A DNA stretch of 46,071 nt from an uncultured Actinomycetes bacterium (GTDB lineage: Bacteria; Actinomycetota; Thermoleophilia; RBG-16-64-13), in the NCBI GenBank assembly GCA_937148845.1, contig CAKZRW010000041.1, positions 1 through 46,071 of the forward strand, given 5' to 3'. A model generated the notes under the pieces. That model was not told the origin of the DNA, did not search any database, and saw only the letters and a list, made by a program, of their open reading frames with translations. The translations under genes were made by a program, and so were the position numbers. Position 1 is the stretch's first letter. Every line of letters begins with the position of its first letter. This document shows positions 8,344-15,577 of this stretch, in pieces.

Positions 8344-8380
8344 TGATATCCTAGTGCTACAGAGTGAGCGGTCGCTTAGT
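8344..8380. promoter_or_regulatory. AOR promoter and TetR operator
   Basis: TGATATCCT (8344-8352) is a possible extended -10 for AOR. Just downstream, AGTGAGCGGTCGCTTAGT (8363-8380) is an imperfect palindrome (6 of 8 positions per arm) with the AGTGAGCG/CGCT half-sites common to TetR repressors of catabolic genes. It would overlap the start of AOR transcription. A close copy lies at 5845-5862. Confidence 0.5.
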
Positions 8381-8428
8381 TGCTAGGCGGGGCTCCATAG
8401 CAGGGACCTCGAGGGACAAAGGAGTGGC

Positions 8429-10300
8429 ATGTACAAGGGCGGTTACACCGGAAAGGTCCTGCGGGTCGACTTGACAAGCAAGACCTATAAAGAAGAACCG
8501 CTCCCCGCTGATGTCGCCCAGGACTTCATTGGGGGGGCGGGCTTGACGGTCAAGTATCTCTACGACGAGGTGCCAGCCGACTGTGATCCACTGGGCCCCG
8601 AGAACAAGCTGATTTACGCTCCGGGGCCGTTCACCGGCACCACCATACCCTGTGCCAGCCGCATGGCCATCAACGCTAAATCCCCGGCTACAGGGGCAGT
8701 GGGCGTAGCTACCACCGGGGGGCACTTCCCGGTAGAGATGAAGCGGGCCGGCTATGACGTGATCATTATCGAGGGGAAGGCGGACAAGCCTACCTATCTG
8801 TGGATCAAGAACGGCGAGGTCAAGTTCCGCGACGCCACTGACCTCTGGGGGCTCACCACCTCGGATACCCAGCAGGTGATCAAGGACGAGCTGCACGACC
8901 AGAACATCCGCATCAGCTGTATAGGTCCCGCGGGCGAAAAACTCTCCCGCATCGCCTGCATCGTGAACGAGCGGCGGGTGGCTGGGCGCAAGGGCTTGGG
9001 GGCGGTCATGGGTTCCAAGAACCTCAAGGCCATCGCCCTGCGCGGCGACCAGCAGATGACCATCGCCGACAAGGAGAAGTACGATGCGGCTCGTAAACGC
9101 ATGCTGGAGGGCATGCGCAAGAGCCCCATCCTCTATCCAGAATTCTCGCGCTATGGGACTTCCACCACCTTGGACCTTACCCAGGCCCTGGGTATTTACC
9201 CGGCCAAGAACTGGACAGCTACCGGCGTGTTCACTCCTGCTGACAAGATCGGCGGCTATGCCATCGAGTCGCGTGGCATGGGGAAGACTGCCTGTGCCAC
9301 CTGTCCTGTGGGTTGTAGCCAGCTGCGTCTGGCTAAAGAGGGGCCATATATGGGGTTCTTCACTGAGGGGCCAGAATACGAGACGCTTTATGCCTTCGGC
9401 GGCGTGACTGGCGTCGACAATCCAGACGCCATCATCGCCTGCGACCGGCTTGCGGACGAGCTTGGCCTCGACACCATGTCGGCGGGGGTGACCATAGCCT
9501 TTGCCATGGAATGCTTCGAAAGGGGCATTCTGACCTTGGAGGAGACCGGCGGGCTCGACCTGCACTTCGGCAACGACGTGGCCATGACCAAGCTTCTTCA
9601 CATGATGGGGGAGCGGCAAGGGCTGGGCGACATCCTGGCAGAAGGGGTCAAACGAGCAGCCGAGAAGATAGGTCGGGGCTCGGAGAAGTACGCCATGCAT
9701 GTGAAGGGTCTGGAACTGCCTGCCTATGACGTGCGCGGGGCCAAGGCGCATGGCCTTAACTACGCCACTGCCTTCACCGGCGCCGACCACAACAAGGGTT
9801 ACGCTTTCCAGGAGATCTTCGGCATCCCCATCCCCAAACCCATCGACCGGCTTTCCTATGAAGGCAAGGGCTGGCTGTGCAAGTGGAACCAGGACGCGCG
9901 CACTGCGCTGGCCGACTCGCCCACCATGTGCGTGTTCTTGATGGACATGGCGGTAGCTGACTTCATGTTTGAGAACACGGCGAACCTGATGGCAGGGGCT
10001 ACAGGCCTGAGCTACACCCCTGAGGAAGTGCACCAGGTCGGTGAGCGGATCAACAACCTGGCCCGAGTGTTCAACATCAAGGCTGGTTTCACTCGCGCCG
10101 ACGATGATCTGCCCGAGCGCCTCAAGACCGAGCCCATCCCTGACGGTCCTTCCAAAGGTGAGCTCATCAGCCAGGCCGATCTGGATGCCATGCTCGACGA
10201 GTATTACGACGCGCGGGGCTGGACCCGGGAAGGGGTGCCCACCCGGGCCAAACTGGAGGAACTGCGCCTCGGCTACGCGGCCGATGCTCTCGGCATCTGA
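8429..10300 (+). CDS. Aldehyde:ferredoxin oxidoreductase (tungsten enzyme)
   Basis: The 623-residue product is a full-length AOR family enzyme (usual length about 600-620). These enzymes hold a tungsten (or molybdenum) bis-pterin and one 4Fe-4S cluster. They interconvert aldehydes and carboxylates with ferredoxin in the cytoplasm. What I see: the N-terminal domain (GKVLRVDLT, FIGGAGL, GPFTG), cluster cysteines CATCPVGC near residue 288, and the distal cysteine PTMCVF near residue 500. ATG 8429 is preceded by AAAGGAG. A MoaD-like gene follows immediately. The right end of the window encodes tungstate uptake and pterin assembly. It may oxidise aromatic or aliphatic aldehydes, or reduce acids using low-potential ferredoxin; direction and substrate are unknown. 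Confidence 0.95.
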   Translation: MYKGGYTGKVLRVDLTSKTYKEEPLPADVAQDFIGGAGLTVKYLYDEVPADCDPLGPENKLIYAPGPFTGTTIPCASRMAINAKSPATGAVGVATTGGHFPVEMKRAGYDVIIIEGKADKPTYLWIKNGEVKFRDATDLWGLTTSDTQQVIKDELHDQNIRISCIGPAGEKLSRIACIVNERRVAGRKGLGAVMGSKNLKAIALRGDQQMTIADKEKYDAARKRMLEGMRKSPILYPEFSRYGTSTTLDLTQALGIYPAKNWTATGVFTPADKIGGYAIESRGMGKTACATCPVGCSQLRLAKEGPYMGFFTEGPEYETLYAFGGVTGVDNPDAIIACDRLADELGLDTMSAGVTIAFAMECFERGILTLEETGGLDLHFGNDVAMTKLLHMMGERQGLGDILAEGVKRAAEKIGRGSEKYAMHVKGLELPAYDVRGAKAHGLNYATAFTGADHNKGYAFQEIFGIPIPKPIDRLSYEGKGWLCKWNQDARTALADSPTMCVFLMDMAVADFMFENTANLMAGATGLSYTPEEVHQVGERINNLARVFNIKAGFTRADDDLPERLKTEPIPDGPSKGELISQADLDAMLDEYYDARGWTREGVPTRAKLEELRLGYAADALGI

Positions 10301-10312
10301 CCCACCGGTGTC

Positions 10313-10600
10313 GTGAAAGTAAAGGTCCGGAGCATAGCCCTTATCAAGTCTCTGCTGGGTGGGAGCGACCTTGAGGTGGATCTGCCGGAGGGCGCTACTG
10401 TCGACGACCTGATGGCTCGACTGACTGCCATCGGTGATCCGGCCCTCGCTTCCCACCTGGCCCCGCCCCAGGAAGAGAGCGCCCACGCGCCGCTACGCAT
10501 CCTGATCAACGGGAGAGACATCACCGTCCTTGACGGTCGCCGCACGGTCCTGGCCGACGGCGACGACGTGCTCGTATTCATCCCTATCGCTGGAGGCTGA
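10313..10600 (+). CDS. MoaD/ThiS-family sulfur carrier protein
   Basis: The 95-residue protein has the ubiquitin-like MoaD form and ends exactly in Gly-Gly (IPIAGG, residues 94-95). That tail is thiocarboxylated to deliver sulfur to molybdopterin. It begins with GTG 10313, 12 bases after the AOR stop. AOR genes are often followed by such a MoaD copy, thought to serve tungstopterin synthesis. Its own GGAGG near the 3' end (10592-10596) serves as the ribosome site of the next gene, so the two are coupled. Confidence 0.85.
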   Translation: MKVKVRSIALIKSLLGGSDLEVDLPEGATVDDLMARLTAIGDPALASHLAPPQEESAHAPLRILINGRDITVLDGRRTVLADGDDVLVFIPIAGG

Positions 10601-10604
10601 TCCC

Positions 10605-11630
10605 GTGAGGACGATCGACCTGGAGACCCACTTCGTCACTGAGGAGTGGGTGGAGGCCATGTACGCCAATCCCGGCTATCCCCGTTTCGCCGATGAGCCC
10701 GCGACCGGTAAGCGGCGGCTCTACTACAGCGAGACTACGTTCGAGCCGCACGGCGATTTCATACTGAACCGCCTACTGGACCTCGGGCCAGGGCGTATTG
10801 CTGAGATGGACCGAGCGGGGATCCAGTTGGCCGTGATCTCCTTAACTGCTCCGGGGACCGACCACTTCGCTCCCGCGGTCGGGGCTCCCCTGGCCAGACG
10901 CTGCAATGACCGTTTGGCCGAAGCTATCGCCAAGTATCCGGAGCGCCTGGCCGGGTTTGCCGCTCTCGCTCCCAAAGACCCCCAAGCTGCTGCGGCGGAG
11001 CTGGAGCGCTGTGTAAAGGAACTGGGTTTCAAGGGCTGGAAGACCCATTCCAATTTCGGCGACTCCTACCTTGATGACAAGCGCTACTGGCCCATAATGG
11101 CCAAGGCGGAGGAACTGGGCGTGCCTATCTACCTGCATCCGGCCGCCCCCATGATCCGCGAGTTCCGTGACTACGGTCTGCCCTTGGCAGGAGCGGCCTT
11201 TGGATTTGGGGTGGAGACGGCGCTTGCCATGATGCGCCTGGTGCTGAGCGGCGTATTCGATGCCTTCCCCAAGCTGAAGATCATCCTGGGGCATTACGGC
11301 GAAGGCCTGCCCTTCCTCATGCAGCGAATAGACCATCCCTTCGTCCGTCCTCACCTCAAGGCGTCGGACCCCGAGGTGGTGCCGCCTCTCCAGCGTGTGC
11401 CCAGTGACTACCTCCGGGCCAACATGCTCATGACCACAAGCGGTAACTACTTGCCGGCGGCGTTCAAGTGCGCCCGGGAAGCTCTGGGGATGGAGCGCAT
11501 AATGCTGGGGACGGACTATCCCTACGAAGAGATGGATGAGTGCTTGGACTTCCTGGAGCGGATGGAGCTGACGCAAGAAGAGCGGGAACAGCTTCACTAC
11601 CGCAACGCCGAGCGACTGGGGATGTTCTGA
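10605..11630 (+). CDS. Amidohydrolase 2 family protein (gamma-resorcylate decarboxylase / ACMSD-like)
   Basis: The 341-residue protein is a TIM-barrel metal enzyme of the ACMSD/gamma-resorcylate decarboxylase group. Candidate metal and catalytic residues are Glu7 and His9 (DLETHF), His178 (YLHP), His230 (GHYGE) and Asp304 (GTDYP). The Glu-x-His opening replaces the His-x-His of ordinary amidohydrolases, as in gamma-resorcylate decarboxylase (Glu8, His10, His164, His218, Asp287 as I recall). Family members carry out cofactor-free decarboxylation of hydroxybenzoates or related acids; some are hydrolases. GTG 10605 lies 8 bases after GGAGG. In this cluster a decarboxylase of a resorcylate-type intermediate fits well, but substrate is unproven. 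Confidence 0.85.
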   Translation: MRTIDLETHFVTEEWVEAMYANPGYPRFADEPATGKRRLYYSETTFEPHGDFILNRLLDLGPGRIAEMDRAGIQLAVISLTAPGTDHFAPAVGAPLARRCNDRLAEAIAKYPERLAGFAALAPKDPQAAAAELERCVKELGFKGWKTHSNFGDSYLDDKRYWPIMAKAEELGVPIYLHPAAPMIREFRDYGLPLAGAAFGFGVETALAMMRLVLSGVFDAFPKLKIILGHYGEGLPFLMQRIDHPFVRPHLKASDPEVVPPLQRVPSDYLRANMLMTTSGNYLPAAFKCAREALGMERIMLGTDYPYEEMDECLDFLERMELTQEEREQLHYRNAERLGMF

Positions 11631-11695
11631 GCTGAAGGAGGGTTGCGAACTCCACTGACCCAGGAAGCACTGAGAGCCAGGGAGGTACTGCCCAT

Positions 11696-12916
11696 ATGGA
11701 AGGGCTCAAGTATCGGGACATCCTCAAGTATCGGGACATCCTTTACAGCGACGAGCCTCTCGGGCCCTGGCCCATGCATCTGCTCAGGCGGGTGGAGAGA
11801 CCGACCAATCAGATCGTGGGTCCTATCGCTCGTCGAGACGAACGGGAGAGCGCTTTCGGCCGGGCGCTTCTTGGAGAATACGGGGAGGAAGTCCAGCGCG
11901 AGTTCAAGCGTATGACCCGACGGTATCCGCTCGGCGCGGCTTTTCTGGATCTTCAGGAGCACATCAATAACATCAAGAGCAGGCTCAACCCTGTAGCTGC
12001 CGAGAGAGCTCCCATCCCGGATGACCCGCATGTGCTGAGCCGCCACATCAAAGCGCTCGGGTATTTCCTGGGGGCGGACATCGTAGGCATAGGTCCACTG
12101 AGCCAGTCCGCTGTCTACACCCACAATATGCAGGGAGAGGAGATACAGGCGCCCTTCAAGTACGCCATCGTGCTCTTGTGCCGTAAGCACGACCTGACCA
12201 TCTCCGCTTCGAACGGTTGGGAAGAGATCGTCGACCCAGCCAGCTTCCAAGCTTACCAACGGCTTGCCTTGCAGACCGAGACTATGGCCAACTATCTGCG
12301 AAGGCTGGGATTCGAAGCCGTGGCCTCCAACATGAACCGCTACTTGACGCTCATGCCGCAGGTGGTGCTGGACGCTGGCCTGGGGGAGGTCTCGCGGATG
12401 GGAATAATCCTCAACCCCTTCCTTGGCTGTAACTTCAAGGCGGCCTGCGTGCTCACGAATATGGAGTTGGAAACAGACGGCTACGTCGATTTTGGTCTGC
12501 AAGACTACTGCAGTCGCTGCACTCTTTGCGCCGAACAGTGCCCAGCGCGGGCCATCCCGCGCGGTCCCAAGACTCTGTACAACGGGTATTACACCTGGAG
12601 GCTGAACGCCCGCGCCTGCGCGGAGTTCGACATCCTCAATCGCGAGGGCTGCGTGTGCGGCCGCTGCACCAAGGTCTGTCCCTGGCATATTCCCGGCCAA
12701 GAGCCTCGTGATCTTGCCGACTGGGATGGCAGTCTTGACTGGCTGCACAAGCGGGTCGACGAGCAGAAGCAAAGAGTGGTCGCGAACAACTGCGTGGATC
12801 CCTCTGAGGCCACCCACAAGTGGTGGTTCCCGTTGGATGAGGTCGACGGCCGGCTCGTATTCTACGACGACCGCAACCGGCAGAAGATCTGCAGGGAGTA
12901 TCCGTTGCAGCGTTAG
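11696..12916 (+). CDS. Reductive dehalogenase-like (RdhA/QueG family) iron-sulfur protein, cytosolic
   Basis: The 406-residue protein resembles the corrinoid/Fe-S reductive dehalogenase family. The region at about 190-260 matches the RdhA/QueG corrinoid-domain pattern (ANYLRRLGFEA, then DAGLGEVSRMGIIL, then VLTNMEL). Two ferredoxin motifs follow: C272xxC275xxC278xxxC282P, and C308 with C319, C321, C324 and C328-P-W. There is no twin-arginine signal and no RdhB anchor gene, unlike respiratory dehalogenases. Cytosolic homologues exist that dehalogenate phenols or reduce other substrates. ATG 11696 lies 10 bases after GGAGG. The N-terminus contains an 18-bp in-frame tandem duplication. It is the last gene of the AOR unit; a hairpin follows. 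Confidence 0.8.
   Translation: MEGLKYRDILKYRDILYSDEPLGPWPMHLLRRVERPTNQIVGPIARRDERESAFGRALLGEYGEEVQREFKRMTRRYPLGAAFLDLQEHINNIKSRLNPVAAERAPIPDDPHVLSRHIKALGYFLGADIVGIGPLSQSAVYTHNMQGEEIQAPFKYAIVLLCRKHDLTISASNGWEEIVDPASFQAYQRLALQTETMANYLRRLGFEAVASNMNRYLTLMPQVVLDAGLGEVSRMGIILNPFLGCNFKAACVLTNMELETDGYVDFGLQDYCSRCTLCAEQCPARAIPRGPKTLYNGYYTWRLNARACAEFDILNREGCVCGRCTKVCPWHIPGQEPRDLADWDGSLDWLHKRVDEQKQRVVANNCVDPSEATHKWWFPLDEVDGRLVFYDDRNRQKICREYPLQR
11705..11740 (+). repeat. 18-bp perfect tandem duplication in the RdhA-like gene
   Basis: CTCAAGTATCGGGACATC occurs twice head to tail (11705-11722, 11723-11740) and repeats the residues LKYRDI. Being a multiple of three, it keeps the frame. Confidence 0.9.
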
Positions 12917-12917
12917 G

Positions 12918-12951
12918 GGGCGCGGCTGCCGGCTGGCCGGCAGCCGCGCCC
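12918..12951. terminator. Hairpin ending the AOR/RdhA-like operon
   Basis: Perfect 16-bp stem beginning GGGCGCGGCTGCCGGC at 12918 with its complement at 12936-12951, directly after the plus-strand stop and before a converging gene. Confidence 0.7.
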
Positions 12952-12973
12952 GCCCCGTTCCTCCGCAGCCTCG

Positions 12974-13612
12974 TTACTTGGCGGCTCCTGGCTTGAAACT
13001 GGCCACCATAGAATCGAACAGCGGCTTGTAGTCCGGCCAGACCTTGGTGGCGGCCTGGACACTCAGCTGATACTCGATGGCCCCGTCGAACAGGAAATAG
13101 AGAGTCGTGGTCGCTGGCTCGCCGTCCTGGTTGAAAGTATAGGTGGCCATGAACCCCGGCAGACCGCTCACGGTGGTCTGGGTAAGATCGCCCTGCATCT
13201 TTATGCTGGCGTCTTGGCTCTGCAGTTGGCCTAGCAGACCTTCGAGTTCGGTCTTGACGTCGGGCATCATACTCTCATCGATAGTCACTCTGAGCTCGTA
13301 CACCGCCACCAGCATCATGTCGATGTACCGGTCGCCTACCTTGGTGCCTTCGGTGTCAAATACTCCCACCCCAGCCTTAGCGTTACTGCCGGCTGAAATG
13401 TCGAAGGCAGTACCTTCCTGCAACTTCCAGTCTTCTGGATAAGCGAAGCTGAACCCGTACGTCTTGTCGGTGTAGGTCGTGAACTTGACCTCCGCTGTAG
13501 AAGAGCTCTTATCACCAGTGTCACCCGACCCGCACGCGCCGAGACTCAGCGCCAAGCCCATGACGAGCATGATGATCACCGACAATACCGTTCTGCGCCG
13601 AGTCCTCTTCAA
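12974..13612 (-). CDS. PsbP/LpqN-like lipoprotein
   Basis: The 212-residue protein has a lipoprotein signal with lipobox LGAC (Cys27), then a Ser/Thr linker. The mature domain opens with TYGFSFAYPEDWKL, the hallmark of PsbP/LpqN-like small secreted domains, and continues as alternating strands to FDSMVASF near the end. Such domains sit on the outer membrane face and have no fixed enzymatic role. The start is TTG 13612 behind GGAGG. It is a single gene converging on the RdhA-like operon; no functional link is visible. Confidence 0.7.
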   Translation of the reverse strand: MKRTRRRTVLSVIIMLVMGLALSLGACGSGDTGDKSSSTAEVKFTTYTDKTYGFSFAYPEDWKLQEGTAFDISAGSNAKAGVGVFDTEGTKVGDRYIDMMLVAVYELRVTIDESMMPDVKTELEGLLGQLQSQDASIKMQGDLTQTTVSGLPGFMATYTFNQDGEPATTTLYFLFDGAIEYQLSVQAATKVWPDYKPLFDSMVASFKPGAAK

Positions 13613-13636
13613 AATGCACCTCCGAGTGTGTCAGGG

Positions 13637-13677
13637 GCCGCGGACCGCAGCCGTCGCTTGCCGCGGACCGCAGCCGT
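13637..13677. repeat. 18-bp direct repeat upstream of the PsbP-like lipoprotein gene
   Basis: GCCGCGGACCGCAGCCGT occurs at 13637-13654 and 13660-13677 with a 5-base spacer (23-base period, about two helical turns). It starts 25 bases upstream of the TTG start. Could be a regulator site or simple duplication. Confidence 0.6.
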
Positions 13678-13763
13678 TTCCTAGCGTCGGGCCTTGGGCC
13701 GTCTCTTAGCGCAGCAGTATACGTACATGACGGCGTATTTGGCCAACTCTTGCTGTCTCAAGT

Positions 13764-14399
13764 TCACCCGGACCACAGAGCCTCAATCAAGGTCCACGCC
13801 CCAAAGGCGACGAAGAGACCGCCGGAAAGCCGTTTGAGCAGCTTCTCCGGCAGCCGGCGCCCGGCCAGGTGACCGACCAGAATCGCCAGCGCATTGGCCA
13901 AGATCATGGCGACTGTCGCCCCCAGCCAGACGGCTATCGACTCCGTGAGATCACCTTCATACCGGGCTCCGAGCGAGAGGGTCGCTAGCTGGGTCTTGTC
14001 GCCGATCTCCGCCACCAAGAAACCGGCGGCGATGCCCAGTACCAGGAAGCGGCTGCGGGGTCGTACCTCGCACTCTTCTGCCCCAGGATCCTCGGTAGCG
14101 GCCTTGGTGCGGGCCCTCTCAATGGCCAAGAGATTCCACAGACCGAAGCCGATGAAAAGCACTCCCGCCCCTATCTTCACAGCCGTGACCGGCATGAAAC
14201 GGCCCGCGAGCGCGCCAACGACGACGGCGACAAGGTTGAGCACGGCGACCGCTATCCCCACTCCCAAGAGGACCTTTCGGGCCGGGTAGCGGCACGACAG
14301 CGAGAGAGTGAGCAGTTGGGTCTTGTCAGCCATTTCCGCGACGAGCACCAAGACGAAGGCGGTCGCGAATGTGGTGAGGAATGCAATCATCGGAGGCAT
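13764..14399 (-). CDS. TMEM165/GDT1 family (UPF0016) cation exporter
   Basis: The 211-residue integral membrane protein has about six hydrophobic segments in two homologous halves. Each half carries the family signature E-x-x-D-K-T: AEMADKTQ at about residues 21-28 and AEIGDKTQ at about 130. Bacterial members export manganese or calcium using a proton gradient. The central loop is acidic and cysteine-containing. It is divergent from the YchF-like gene and has no obvious partner. The assignment is strong; the exported ion is inferred from family. Confidence 0.88.
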   Translation of the reverse strand: MPPMIAFLTTFATAFVLVLVAEMADKTQLLTLSLSCRYPARKVLLGVGIAVAVLNLVAVVVGALAGRFMPVTAVKIGAGVLFIGFGLWNLLAIERARTKAATEDPGAEECEVRPRSRFLVLGIAAGFLVAEIGDKTQLATLSLGARYEGDLTESIAVWLGATVAMILANALAILVGHLAGRRLPEKLLKRLSGGLFVAFGAWTLIEALWSG

Positions 14400-14480
14400 G
14401 ATAACAGCCCCTGGGCTACACTCATTATGTCAGGCTGCGCTCTGACCCTAGAAAGTGGGAGACGAGGCCAGGAGGATGCC

Positions 14481-15491
14481 TTGGAGGCGCGCATCATCGG
14501 ATTGAAAGGCTGCGGCAAGAGTACCTTGGTGGCAGCTCTCGCCGAGGGCCGGGGGGAAGGTCATGTGGCTGCAGTCCATGTGGGCGATGCTCGCGTCCGA
14601 GCGCTGTCAGAGATCTTCAAGCCCAAGAAGACCACCTTCGCGGAGTTCAAGGTCCGCGAGGTGGCCTGGCCGGAAGCCACAGCTCGCAAGGGGGAGATGG
14701 AGCGTTACCTTGATGCTCTGGCCGGAGGACAGGTCTACTTGCACGTGCTGCGTGCGTTCGAGAACCCTCTACTGGGGAAGTCTCCGGACCCCGTGGCTGA
14801 CCTCGAAGAGCTCGACCGGGAGTTCCTGCTTTTCGACATGATCCGGGTCGAGCGGGCTCTTGAGCGGGCCAAGAAAGCGCCGCTTCCGGACCTCGGGAAG
14901 AGAGCGCTCGGCCGCTGCCAAGAAGCGCTGGAGACCGAAGTCCCCTTGCGCGAAGTGGACTTCACTGAGGAGGAACTCACTTTCCTGCGCGGATACCAAT
15001 TCCTCACCCTGATTCCCCAGCTCCTCGTGGTCAACACTGCTGCTGCGGATTCTTTCGCCGTTTCTACCCTGACGGCTTTTGCCCGGGGACGGCAGGTGCT
15101 GGCCTTCCCCTTCTTGGAGGCGCTTGAGGTAGCTCGACTCTCTCCTGAGGAGCAGGCCGAGTACGCGGCCGCGCTAGGGCTGCCGGGACCGGCAGCCGAG
15201 GTGGTAGCGCAAGCAGCCTTCGCGCAACTGGGGTACATCAGCTTCCTTACGGTCGGCGGTGACGAAGTACGTGCCTGGCCCGTCCGCAAGGGCGAGACTG
15301 CCCGGGAAGCAGCGGGGGCTGTCCATAGTGACATCCAGCGGGGCTTCATCCGGGCAGAGGTCGTGTCATTCGCGGATTTCATGAAGTACGGGTCCCTCAA
15401 GGCCTGTCGTGACGCCGGGGTACTCCGCATCGAGGGCAAGGATTACATAGTCGCCGACGGGGACATCATCAATTTCCGTTTCAACGTCTGA
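14481..15491 (+). CDS. YchF-related P-loop NTPase with C-terminal TGS domain
   Basis: The 336-residue protein starts with a P-loop, GLKGCGKST (residues 7-15). Its last 80 residues form a TGS-like ubiquitin fold (FLTVGGDEVRAWPVRKGET ending in VADGDIINFRF), the order seen in the YchF/Obg branch. The central part contains a long helical arm. I see no clear NKxD guanine motif; the equivalent strand reads LLVVNTAAAD, so like YchF it may prefer ATP. The start TTG 14481 is chosen because AGGAGG lies 5 bases upstream and it gives the family-like opening MEARIIG; an ATG at 14427 is also in frame. Probably ribosome- or stress-associated; partner unknown. Confidence 0.7.
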   Translation: MEARIIGLKGCGKSTLVAALAEGRGEGHVAAVHVGDARVRALSEIFKPKKTTFAEFKVREVAWPEATARKGEMERYLDALAGGQVYLHVLRAFENPLLGKSPDPVADLEELDREFLLFDMIRVERALERAKKAPLPDLGKRALGRCQEALETEVPLREVDFTEEELTFLRGYQFLTLIPQLLVVNTAAADSFAVSTLTAFARGRQVLAFPFLEALEVARLSPEEQAEYAAALGLPGPAAEVVAQAAFAQLGYISFLTVGGDEVRAWPVRKGETAREAAGAVHSDIQRGFIRAEVVSFADFMKYGSLKACRDAGVLRIEGKDYIVADGDIINFRFNV

Positions 15492-15577
15492 GGCGTGGCC
15501 GTGCGACCAGTCGAGGGGGTGGCTGTCCGGCTGTCACCCGTCAGCGCCAGGCCGGCTTGTTCGTCCGCAGAGCCGGA

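Noticed and set aside
8357-10486. Very long minus-strand open frame opposite AOR (over 700 codons)
   Set aside because: It is the antisense shadow of a clear AOR gene in GC-rich DNA. The encoded sequence is His/Gly/Val-rich without domain motifs, and there is no ribosome site.
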